This document shows positions 47,501 through 54,836 of a DNA stretch of 64,000 nt, piece after piece. Numbering within the stretch: the first letter of the stretch is position 1; every line of letters begins with the position of its first letter. The notes below the pieces were generated by a model. That model did not search any database, had not been told where the DNA came from, and was given only the letters and a program-made list of their open reading frames with translations. The position numbers and the translations under genes are program-made. The stretch covers positions 24,089-88,088 of the forward strand of contig JAJUGN010000002.1 of the NCBI GenBank assembly GCA_029265975.1. The letters are read 5' to 3'. The stretch is from Clostridiales bacterium. GTDB taxonomy: Bacteria; Bacillota; Clostridia; Oscillospirales; Oscillospiraceae.

Positions 47501-50500
47501 TCAGGCCGGGCTGCCCGAGGCCGTGAATTACACGCTCAAGTTCCAGGTCGAGGCCGATACCGAAGAGGCGACGGCCGCGATCAGATCCATGTACGCCTAT
47601 CTTAGGTCAAATCCGGCCAGCGAGGACAAGCTGACGCAGGAAACCGGCGGCGGCAAGCTCAAACCGCTCGGAGCTTTCAATTCGACGTCCATGACGGAAA
47701 CTGCGTCCACTGCCCTTAAACCTATAGTCCTGACCGCGGACGTTACCTATGCCAGCTACTATCAGATACGGGACGCTCAGGACCATGTGCTTACTGGCGG
47801 CAACTGGCGGATTACTCACGAGGGCTTCTCCTTCTCTCAGATAACCGATTCCGGCTGCAAAAGCGGCAAGGCAAAGGTTTATGTGGGCGGCGTCGCTTAT
47901 GAGATAAAGGAGTACAATATCCAGGGCCTTGACAAAAACGGCGTTAGCTGGAGCCCTCTGACGCATTTCAATAAGACCGACTACCTGGGGCTTAAAAAGG
48001 ACTGCGTCAATCTTACCTTTGACAACGCCGTCATGGGATTCAGCATGCCCTTCAGCAACGTGACCATAACCGCGGTCTGGGGGCCCGTGACAAGCGAAAG
48101 CGATCTGAACGCGGCAAAGGAAGCCTCGGCGGCGTCGCTTACCGCGGTATACTCCTCCTACAGCCAGGCAAATTACACGGAGGAGAACTGGGCGGCTCTT
48201 GCCGCGGCCTATAACAGCGGCATCACAAATATTTCCGGCGCCGCCAGCTTCTACGGCGTCGCTTCGGCCAGAAAGGCCGCAATCGCCGCAATGGCCGCCG
48301 TTCCGACAAAGGAAACGGCAAATGCGCCGACAGATTTCGGAAGAGCCGTAGGCGAGGTCTACATCACCGTCGAGAACACCACCTTTACTGCGCCTGCCAA
48401 CGGCGACACGCCGGGATGGACTGGCACGCTCCTGAGCGGGTGGCACATCCTTTATGAAAAAGATACTATGATGACCTGCGTTCTCAGAGCCCTGGAAGCG
48501 CGGGGCTGCACCTGGACCGGAACCGGCAGCTCGGATAAATACGGCATAACCTATCTCTCCTCGATCACAAAGTCCGGAGGCGGAAGGCTCGGGGAGTTCG
48601 ACGGGTATTCGGGTTCCGGCTGGATGGGGACGCTCAACGACTGGTTCGTAAACGAGGGCTTCCAGCATTTTTCCGTTACAGGCGGCGGGCTTTCAAACGG
48701 CGATGAAATCCGCATAATGTTCACAACGAACCTGGGCGCGGACATCGGGGGCACCTGGGGGAACGCCGACACGTCGCTTGACGCCCTTTCGATAAGCTCC
48801 GGTACGCTCATGCCGGCCTTTAAGAATACAAAGCTGAGCTATGGGCTTATAATATCCGGCCCCTCCCAAAGCCTTAAGGTAACCCCGAGGGCGAAAAACA
48901 AAAACTATCTCGTCAAAACCTTCCTCAACAGATACAATGACGACTCGGCGTACTACAAGCGGACGGAAACCCTTACCGTCAAGCCCGGAGACACTATCTA
49001 TGTGGGCTGCGGAGAGCGGGAATGGCCTTCCATGAACAATCAGGAAACCGAGGCCATCGACTATACCGGAACGAGATACACAATCAAGGTTTACGGCAGC
49101 AGGGCCGATTTCACAAAGGATCTCATCAATTCGCTGCCCGCATCGTCTGGCATGACGCTGTCAAATTATTCGGGCTTCAAAGAAGAAATAACGTACGCAC
49201 GCGAAATTTATGAGAGCCTGACCTCGTCTCAGAAGGGCGAAGTAACGAACCTTGCCGTTTTAACCTCGGCGGAGGAAAGGCTGAAGTTTTACGAGGATAT
49301 CGCCAACGTGAAAAAGCTGCTCGCCGCGCTTCCCAAAGCTTCCGAAATCACCGCCTCGAATATGAGCTCGGTCGCGGCGCAGATTCTTGCCGTAGATTCC
49401 GCGTACAAAGCGCTTTCGGCGGACCAGCGGCTCTACATAACGGTTGCGATAGTCACAAACTATAACAACGCAGTCCAAAGGCTGAACGAGCTGGGGGCTT
49501 TTTCCCCGGGCGCCTCTCCCTCCGCAATCACGGGAAGCGATAAGGCGCCGGAAAGCTCCGGCGGGGCTGTCAAGCTGACTCCAAGCGTCTCGGCGTCCGA
49601 CGGGAAGGCTGCTGTAAGCATGAGCGCCTCGGATATAACCGAAGCAATTGCCAGCGCTAAAAGGGGCGGAAGCGATACCATCGTAATCGCCCCCAAGGTG
49701 AGCGGGACTGCATCGAAGATGAGCGTCGAGCTGCCGAAGACTTCGCTGGGCGCGATAGCCTCGGAGGCGGGGGCGGCGCTGAGAGTGGATACTCCTTTGG
49801 GCAGCGTGAGCATTCCTAACGAGGCGCTGGCCTCGATATCAAATCAGGCGTCAGGAGGAACTGTCTCCGTCAGCATGAGCGAGGTCCCGCCCGCGACTCT
49901 GACTGAGGCGCAAAGGAGCGCCGTCGGAAGCGAAAGGGTATACGACATTTCGATCATGAGCGGAGGCAGCCACATCTCGAGCTTCGGCGACGGCAGCGTA
50001 ACTATCTCTCTGCCTTACACGCTTAAAAACGGTGAAACTAGCGATAACGTCAAGGTCTGGTACCTGGACGGCAAGGGCGAGCTCCGGCAGATGAGCTGCA
50101 CATACGACAAAACGACTGGCCTTGCCACCTTCACAACGACACATCTTTCATACTACGTCGTGGGTTATTCGACGGCATGGACAAATCCGTTTGCAGACGT
50201 CAGCAAAGACGCTTGGTACTTCGACGCGGTGAGGTACGCGTCTCAGAGGAAGCTTATGAGCGGCACATCGTCGACGAGCTTTGAACCCGAGAGCAATATG
50301 ACGCGGGCGATGGTCGTTGCAGTTCTCTACCGCCTGGAGGGGAAGCCGGGCATCAGCGGAACGAACGCTTTTTCCGATGTGGAAAGCGGTCAGTGGTATA
50401 CGGAGGCTGTCGCCTGGGCAAGCGCCAATAAGATTGTCAGTGGCTACGGCGGGGGTATATTCGGCACAAACGACAGCATAACGAGAGAGCAGCTCGCGAC

Positions 50501-50735
50501 CATTCTTTACAACTACGCAAAATACAAGGGCCTCGACGTGACGAAGACGGCCGATCTCAGCGCGTACACGGACGGCAAATGCATAAGCGCCTGGGCGGAC
50601 AGCGCCATAAAATGGGCGGTTGCCGAAGGCCTCATAAAAGGAATGAGCGACAAGACGCTCGAACCCTCCGCCACCGCCACCCGCGCCCAGGTAGCCACCA
50701 TACTGATGCGCTTTGCGGAAAAAACCAGGCTGTAA
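44574..50735 (+). CDS. Giant SLH-anchored surface protein with DUF4430/transcobalamin-like domain
   Basis: About 2053 residues. I chose the ATG at 44574 because it gives a signal peptide (KRIVSLALCLLMFLSYLPG) directly after a short basic start. Regions: cadherin/Ig-like near 254-345; FIVAR-like helical repeats near 420-590 and 1180-1245; a possible first DUF4430-like domain at 600-710; a clear DUF4430 domain at 1260-1390 (GEVYITVENTTF, TMMTCVLRALEARGCTW, SGSGWMGTLNDWFVNEG, GDEIRIMFTTNLG). A cadherin-like beta sandwich lies at 1400-1510, a Ser/Ala-rich region follows, and three SLH repeats occur from about 1871, 1931 and 1995 (FADVSKDAWYF, FSDVESGQWYTEA). SLH repeats bind cell-wall pyruvylated polymers. 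DUF4430 is the family also seen as the C-terminal domain of transcobalamin, so surface capture of cobamides is a reasonable inference. Confidence 0.85.
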   Translation: MDIKIRLKRIVSLALCLLMFLSYLPGEQARATSDLVVKSSESAADSLTMIPVNGTAYGVPVYEIYVSASTESVAIKPADNQFLRTYLEYLNSGGYIRKSILPEWSKFAWWYGFGDFNSEADLLNYFGYSTRADFISDWGYPNDFDSFLNDNLGVSSEAKMPDELPSSQFNFKVVSGSSDYYIYSLTPSSFNRTDASIWNSAAMAGAKAQYYDSAAEYAFVYISHYAHPSSMLKEQATLDKVLIIKIGGTPLNAGNAPVILGLSTASASTRANSTYLISLGSVFYDIDNDPLTYTVSVNGAAATAASANYSFTPPSTGSYSLVFKASDGTQESPAYTLNLTAVDDSGLKAAIDAAPASGYFTSGDRFNGKTTSVNGFWADMQSNLNTANSVYSNSASTQLLVDNSTYALNASVSLLIPLSRVNATALYEAINYKPFIYGENGEKIYTDASYYSSSSWNAYQSALTASEKMLSSLYDSGGNPTELNKASYQASVNDQAAALAAARNSLDRRADEYTLWDAQSAYDGLSVLANKLFKPANMNASNYTAQSWADFIAARDEALAWCASHGRPTFNVGKNEAKEYVAVYKKLWDACYKGLSPSAGSISVSVTVSDAYAAKKNASPVDIVGTRTLTLSGGATIKDALGFSCSALESRIDSSRIADCRIGVYLNGVFLLNPATGGISAPESLNFDDVKLHDGDELLVVYMAVPTYYNLSGSLSCYGVSEVGSYVRYLEASQKELSAEAGKAFSMTVLAQSALPSKYSGEKSAVSGASVFVSDCCQTEAAARSAAAVKNSGAVSGSDGGFTLKLYSEGWYALSILEKGDYGGISCGSTVIVHITPSLNPSAVKAELQAELDAAYAACDEDIFSADSWKSVKSYYQNGTKAISEAATLGDAWKAKKTAVEGINALREAASSDNTKKISSFRTLLNELPDNTSLIDKSLQGKVDALITAYGTMSEYQISQLSGIEQNKYKAIFAANQAGLPEAVNYTLKFQVEADTEEATAAIRSMYAYLRSNPASEDKLTQETGGGKLKPLGAFNSTSMTETASTALKPIVLTADVTYASYYQIRDAQDHVLTGGNWRITHEGFSFSQITDSGCKSGKAKVYVGGVAYEIKEYNIQGLDKNGVSWSPLTHFNKTDYLGLKKDCVNLTFDNAVMGFSMPFSNVTITAVWGPVTSESDLNAAKEASAASLTAVYSSYSQANYTEENWAALAAAYNSGITNISGAASFYGVASARKAAIAAMAAVPTKETANAPTDFGRAVGEVYITVENTTFTAPANGDTPGWTGTLLSGWHILYEKDTMMTCVLRALEARGCTWTGTGSSDKYGITYLSSITKSGGGRLGEFDGYSGSGWMGTLNDWFVNEGFQHFSVTGGGLSNGDEIRIMFTTNLGADIGGTWGNADTSLDALSISSGTLMPAFKNTKLSYGLIISGPSQSLKVTPRAKNKNYLVKTFLNRYNDDSAYYKRTETLTVKPGDTIYVGCGEREWPSMNNQETEAIDYTGTRYTIKVYGSRADFTKDLINSLPASSGMTLSNYSGFKEEITYAREIYESLTSSQKGEVTNLAVLTSAEERLKFYEDIANVKKLLAALPKASEITASNMSSVAAQILAVDSAYKALSADQRLYITVAIVTNYNNAVQRLNELGAFSPGASPSAITGSDKAPESSGGAVKLTPSVSASDGKAAVSMSASDITEAIASAKRGGSDTIVIAPKVSGTASKMSVELPKTSLGAIASEAGAALRVDTPLGSVSIPNEALASISNQASGGTVSVSMSEVPPATLTEAQRSAVGSERVYDISIMSGGSHISSFGDGSVTISLPYTLKNGETSDNVKVWYLDGKGELRQMSCTYDKTTGLATFTTTHLSYYVVGYSTAWTNPFADVSKDAWYFDAVRYASQRKLMSGTSSTSFEPESNMTRAMVVAVLYRLEGKPGISGTNAFSDVESGQWYTEAVAWASANKIVSGYGGGIFGTNDSITREQLATILYNYAKYKGLDVTKTADLSAYTDGKCISAWADSAIKWAVAEGLIKGMSDKTLEPSATATRAQVATILMRFAEKTRL

Positions 50736-50864
50736 TACGCCGGCTTCGATTCTCTTGCCCGAGCGGAGCGTTGACAACCTGTTCCGACTATGCTAGCTTA
50801 AAGAAAAACACTGTTTTGAAGCATAATTTAAGCACTCGCAATCGGATCCGGGCAAGGGAAATAA

Positions 50865-50895
50865 GGCTGCGGCGGCCTCAATTGCCGCCGCAGCC
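50865..50895 (+). terminator. Hairpin between the SLH gene and the cbiR-like gene
   Basis: GGCTGCGGCGGC, loop of seven, GCCGCCGCAGCC: a perfect 12-bp stem about 37 bases before the next start. No T-run, so a terminator, attenuator or leader structure are all possible. Confidence 0.5.
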
Positions 50896-50932
50896 GCCGT
50901 AACTCTTTCAATTATCGGAGATCGCTGAAATC

Positions 50933-51919
50933 ATGAAAATCTTAGCCAACATAACAAACACCGAAATAGATACGGACCGTTTCTCGGACGGCGAGGACAT
51001 TCGGGGCTTTTGCCGTACGCACGGCCTGGACGGGCTGGAGCTGCTCCCCGCTGACGGCAATATGCTCGGTAAAATCCCCGCGGATTTGGTGACAGGCCTC
51101 CACCTATCATATTACAGCTGCTGGGTGGACTTCTGGAACGGCGACGAGGAAGGGATCCTGTCCGAATTCGGCACGAGAGATGAGGCGGCGCGCGTTTTCG
51201 GAGGCGGCAGGCAGGCGATAATCGACCTATACAGATCGCAGCTGGATTTTGCCGAGAGCATAGGAGCCGAGTATGTGGTGTTCCATGTGTCGGACGTCTC
51301 AATTGAAGAAACGCTCTCCTACAAAATGCGGCACGGCGATGAAGAGGTTGCGGAAGCCTCTCTAGAGCTTATAAATGCCGCGCTCGACGGCAAGCCGTAC
51401 TCTTTCCGCTTTCTGATAGAAAATCTATGGTGGCCGGGCTTTACGATGAGAAGCCCGGGCATAACGCGAAGGATGATGGAAGGAATCGCATTCGATAAAA
51501 AGGGCATCATGCTGGACATAGGCCATCTGATGCACACCAATCCCCATCTCAAATCGCAGGAAGAGGGCGTCGGGTTTATACGCGCCGTCCTGGACTCGCA
51601 CGGGGATTTGTGCGATTATATAAAAGGCGTCCACCTGCACCAGAGCCTGAGCGGCGATTATATAAGGCAGCTTATTGCCAGCCCTCCGGAGATAAAAGGC
51701 GCATACCTCGACAGGCTGTGCGAGGCCTATAAGCATGTCCTCAGCATCGATACGCACCGACCTTTCACCGGAAGCGGAATACTGGGGCTTATAAAGCAGA
51801 TAGACCCCGAATTTCTCACCTACGAATTCATGTCGGGCAGCCGGGAGGAACTGGAAAATTATATTGAAAGCCAGAATGATGCTTTGTTTGATCTTAGACC
51901 CGCAACGGGATTATTTTGA
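50933..51919 (+). CDS. cbiR: AP-endonuclease-2-type TIM-barrel protein, CbiR-like cobamide remodelling candidate
   Basis: 328 residues of the xylose-isomerase-like TIM barrel (AP endonuclease 2) fold. Candidate metal ligands sit at the ends of strands: VVFHVSD near residue 115, FLIENLWWPG near 163, MLDIGHLMHT near 194 and GVHLHQS near 233. CbiR from Akkermansia belongs to this superfamily and opens the phosphoribosyl bond of the cobamide nucleotide loop, allowing lower-ligand replacement. Because the gene lies between cobamide surface genes and another cobalamin riboswitch, CbiR is the best fit, though sugar-phosphate isomerases share the fold. No lower-ligand attachment genes (cobU, cobS, cobT) are visible in the window. 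Confidence 0.72.
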   Translation: MKILANITNTEIDTDRFSDGEDIRGFCRTHGLDGLELLPADGNMLGKIPADLVTGLHLSYYSCWVDFWNGDEEGILSEFGTRDEAARVFGGGRQAIIDLYRSQLDFAESIGAEYVVFHVSDVSIEETLSYKMRHGDEEVAEASLELINAALDGKPYSFRFLIENLWWPGFTMRSPGITRRMMEGIAFDKKGIMLDIGHLMHTNPHLKSQEEGVGFIRAVLDSHGDLCDYIKGVHLHQSLSGDYIRQLIASPPEIKGAYLDRLCEAYKHVLSIDTHRPFTGSGILGLIKQIDPEFLTYEFMSGSREELENYIESQNDALFDLRPATGLF

Positions 51920-52221
51920 AGCGCCTGAAGCACTATTTTGCGCGAAGTGGTGAAACGCAAATTATGGGAAACGAAACACCGAAACTCTCGCACGCAACAA
52001 TTGAATATGCCGAAATATTAACCCGTGAGGCTAGATTTGCGCAGGACCACAGGAGCGACACGGACGAGGAGCTCCTGCGCTATTTGAGGTCGTATGTGCA
52101 AGAACTCGGCTTTGTCCCAAAAAAGAGCATGATACCGGGGTTTTCGTACATTAAATGCCGCCTGGGACCCTGGCCCAGGGTTTTGGAAAAGGCGGGGCTT
52201 AAAGAGAGAAAAAGAAAGTAG
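51916..52221 (+). CDS. Small protein with HNH-associated-repeat-like motif
   Basis: 101 residues from a TTG overlapping the cbiR-like stop (TTGA); an ATG at 51964 is an alternative and neither has a strong ribosome binding site. The C-terminal 45 residues (DEELLRYLRSYVQELGFVPK, then GPWPRVLEKAGL) resemble the homing-endonuclease-associated repeat (HNH_repeat), a small helical DNA-binding-like unit seen singly or in arrays. No HNH catalytic residues are present. It may be a small regulator or a remnant. Function unknown. Confidence 0.6.
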   Translation: MKRLKHYFARSGETQIMGNETPKLSHATIEYAEILTREARFAQDHRSDTDEELLRYLRSYVQELGFVPKKSMIPGFSYIKCRLGPWPRVLEKAGLKERKRK

Positions 52222-52267
52222 GCTATATTATTGAAATTCCGCCGGGCAAACCTGCGGCGAAACGGAG

Positions 52268-52294
52268 TTGACAAAAATTAGCATATGTGATAAT
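52268..52294 (+). promoter_or_regulatory. Probable promoter of riboswitch 3 transcript
   Basis: TTGACA at 52268-52273, 15 bases, then TGTGATAAT; a TAATGT register gives a 17-base spacer. The -35 and position match the promoter of riboswitch 2. Confidence 0.5.
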
Positions 52295-52311
52295 GTTAAT
52301 CAAAGAAATTG

Positions 52312-52512
52312 AATAGCTTTCAAAGTGTTCCTCAAGGCGCAGGGCCTTGGGGGAAGAATAGATAATCGGGTTAGAATCCCGAGCGGAACCGCCGCTGTAT
52401 GCGCGAGGCCGCGCTCGTCGACGAAAGTCGGTCACTGGGAAACCGGGAAGGCAGAGCGCGCGCCGCAGGACTAATGTCCTATAAGCGCGAGCCAGAAGAC
52501 CTGCTTTGAAAC
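52312..52512 (+). ncRNA. Cobalamin riboswitch 3
   Basis: TAATCGGGTTAGAATCCC, AACCGCCGCTGTATGCG, CGAAAGTCGGTCACTGGG and AGCCAGAAGACCTGC in order. It is almost the same as riboswitch 2 over its whole length, including the GAGCGCGCGCCGCAGGAC arm, which argues for a local duplication. Confidence 0.95.
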
Positions 52513-52552
52513 AAGCCGCCCGCGGCATTCGGGATCGGCGCTGTTTTGCAGA

Positions 52553-52592
52553 AATACGGCTGCGACAATCTTTTCGGTTGCCGCAGTATTTT
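52553..52592 (+). terminator. Terminator of riboswitch 3
   Basis: AATACGGCTGCGACAA pairs imperfectly with TTGCCGCAGTATT, followed by TTATTTC. Same relative position as the platform of riboswitch 2. Confidence 0.6.
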
Positions 52593-52705
52593 ATTTCGGT
52601 CCCTTTTCAGCCGGCATCGGAATGCATCCGCGGAGGCCCCGCGATTTGCCCGGCGCGCCGCCGAAAACGCGAGCCGAATTAATAATGTGTCTATGGAGAA
52701 TGAAT

Positions 52706-52864
52706 ATGGAAGAAAAGAAAACGGAGGCCGGGCTTTTGCTCAGCGAGCAGGAAGCCAGGCTGATAAAGATGATACGCGATATAAAGTTCGGCGAACTGCA
52801 CATCTTTGTATCTGAGGGGAAACCCGTCCGGGTTGAGGAAATAAAAAAGAGCATAAAGCTCTGA
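52706..52864 (+). CDS. DUF2292 (YezD-like) small protein, copy 2
   Basis: 52 residues from the ATG at 52706, seven bases after GGAG. LLLSEQEARLIKMIRDIKFG and ELHIFVSEGKPVRVEEIKK align closely with copy 1 at 42487 (LRILVERGKPVRVELTRK). It is the only gene after riboswitch 3, so the riboswitch seems dedicated to it. The family is of unknown function. The tight link of both copies with cobalamin riboswitches suggests a role when corrinoid is scarce, but this is inferred only from context. Confidence 0.82.
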   Translation: MEEKKTEAGLLLSEQEARLIKMIRDIKFGELHIFVSEGKPVRVEEIKKSIKL

Positions 52865-52999
52865 TTAAATGCCCCCGCTTTGTTGGTTTGCTGACAGATT
52901 TTTTAGGCGCTTTCCGGATGGGCTATCCGATACGCGCGCCTGGGGTGCTTTTTCATTGCCGCGCCGCTGAAATAAATAATTGTACTGTTTTCATTATGG

Positions 53000-53252
53000 C
53001 TGAAGCGGAGCGCCTTATCGGCGCTCCGCTTCAGCTTGTCAAAGAACTTGTTTACAGCAAAAAAGCTTCGCAGAATTTCCGCCGCGAATGGCGTAAAAAA
53101 GTAAAATCTGTCATTTCCGGCGGCGTGTACGTCGGAAATGACACCTCTCATGACGGGCGCGGCAGAGCGGCCGTCATGCAACCCCCTTGTCAAAAAAGCC
53201 CAAAGGGCTTTTTTGACAGTCTGAAGCGGAGCGCCTTATCGGCGCTCCGCTT
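53000..53252. repeat. Terminator-associated repeat, copy D, with 32-bp flanking direct repeats
   Basis: Core of 189 bp (53032-53220) in the same orientation as copy B, between two identical 32-bp repeats (53000-53031 and 53221-53252). Each repeat contains the hairpin GCGGAGCGCCTTATCGGCGC(TCCGC). The internal terminal hairpin reads GCCCAAAGGGC here but GCCCTTTGGGC in copy B, so its loop is inverted. It lies between the DUF2292 gene (+) and the binding-protein gene (-). Confidence 0.88.
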
Positions 53253-53263
53253 TATTTGATATA

Positions 53264-54814
53264 TTATTTGAATGAGATCAGGCGGATCGGCACTATCTTT
53301 ATATACCAGATTGCAAAACCCTGCACGCTGTTTGAATAAGCGTTTATTATCGGGTTTTCCATATATGAGAAGTGCGGAACATCTCTCATTACTATGTCGA
53401 CTATGGCCTTTGAAGTCGGAGCCATCTTTGCCACGTCGGTCACAAGAAGTCCGTTTTGAACCGCCTTGACGAAATCATCGGGCTTGTATCCGCCGATTCC
53501 GAGGTTCAGGAAATATGCGTTAAACACGTCCGCAATGAACAGGTTCGGAGAGCTGGTCGAATACATGGCGATATCCCAGCCGCCCTTGGCGTCCATGGCG
53601 TTCTTTGAAAACACCGAGGGATCGTAGGTCACTATCTTGGCGTTGAGGCCGAGCTTCTGTAGGCTGGCCTGAATGACCTGAGCGGATATCATCTGCTCCT
53701 TGCCGCCGTTTGAAATTATAGTCAGTGTCGTGCCTGCGGGAACCTTTGACTTTGCGAGAGCTTCCTTGGCCTTGTCAAGGTTATAGTCGTAGTAGCCGCC
53801 GGACATCCACGATTTGTCAAAGTCGCGGAATATCCTCGGCACGGGGCCTATCGCGGTATTTCCGAGTCCAGCGTAAGCCGCTTTCTGTATGCCCGCTTTG
53901 TCGGTCGCATAGGCTATTGCCTTCCTCAGATCCGGGTTCGAGCAGACCGAGTTGGTCGTAGTATTGAAAATAAAGGAGTCGTTAGAGCTGTTCGATGTTA
54001 CGGATACCGTGTTTTTGCCGTCTTTTTTGATCGTTTCCACGTCGCTGCCCTGAATGGTGAACGCAATGTCTACGTTTCCGCCGAGCAGAGCGTTTGTCCT
54101 TTGCGCGGAGTCGGTAATTATTTTATATACCGCGGTCTGGATAACGGGCTTTTCTCCCCAGTAATTGGGGTTCGCCACAATAGTGATGGAGGTTCCTGTT
54201 ACCCACTCCTTCAGCATATAAGCGCCGGTGCCGACAGGCTTTGTCTTCATCTTGTCGGTGCTCGCCTTGTATGCCTTCTCGCTTGTGATCCTTATATAGG
54301 CAAGCTGGGCAAAGCTCGGAGCATTAGGCTGCTTGAACACTATCTGTATGGTGTTGTCGTCTATGACCTTGGTCTTGTCGAAGTCGACCGCCGACACCTG
54401 AAGTCCCGCCACCTTGTCGGGCTTATAGATGTCCCTCATAGTGTAAAGAACGTCCGAAGCCTTAAAGTCGGTTCCGTCGCTGAATTTTACGCCCTTGCGG
54501 AGCTTGAAAACATAGGTCAGGTCGTCCTTCTTTTCCCAGGATTCGGCGAGCCTGGGAACTTCCTTCATGTTATTGTCGAATGTATAAAGCGTATCATATA
54601 TCTGATACGATATCTGGTCCCATCCGGTGTTGGCTGAAGTGCCGCAAGGGTCAAGCGTACCCGGGTCGTTGCCTATCGCTATGTTGATGGTGGTCTTTGC
54701 AGGCTTGGCACTTGCGGCGGGGCTGGCCGAGCTTGCCGGAGCTCCGCCTGAGCACGCCGTGAAGCCGAAGAGAATCGCGAGCGCCAGAAACAAAATTCCA
54801 ATCCTTTTTACCAT
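53264..54814 (-). CDS. Oligopeptide/dipeptide-type ABC substrate-binding lipoprotein (system 3)
   Basis: 516 residues, SBP_bac_5 family. The signal peptide ends at a lipobox (ILFGFTACSGG), followed by a Ser/Ala linker. Landmarks are KLRKGVKFSDGTDFKASDVL, KPVGTGAYMLKEWVTGTS and DLRKAIAYATDKAGIQKAA. It is the last gene of its minus-strand operon (permease, permease, ATPase, ATPase, binding protein), with the repeat D hairpin downstream. Ligand unknown; peptide uptake is the default expectation. Confidence 0.9.
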   Translation of the reverse strand: MVKRIGILFLALAILFGFTACSGGAPASSASPAASAKPAKTTINIAIGNDPGTLDPCGTSANTGWDQISYQIYDTLYTFDNNMKEVPRLAESWEKKDDLTYVFKLRKGVKFSDGTDFKASDVLYTMRDIYKPDKVAGLQVSAVDFDKTKVIDDNTIQIVFKQPNAPSFAQLAYIRITSEKAYKASTDKMKTKPVGTGAYMLKEWVTGTSITIVANPNYWGEKPVIQTAVYKIITDSAQRTNALLGGNVDIAFTIQGSDVETIKKDGKNTVSVTSNSSNDSFIFNTTTNSVCSNPDLRKAIAYATDKAGIQKAAYAGLGNTAIGPVPRIFRDFDKSWMSGGYYDYNLDKAKEALAKSKVPAGTTLTIISNGGKEQMISAQVIQASLQKLGLNAKIVTYDPSVFSKNAMDAKGGWDIAMYSTSSPNLFIADVFNAYFLNLGIGGYKPDDFVKAVQNGLLVTDVAKMAPTSKAIVDIVMRDVPHFSYMENPIINAYSNSVQGFAIWYIKIVPIRLISFK

Positions 54815-54836
54815 GTTCCACTTACTCCTTTTTATA

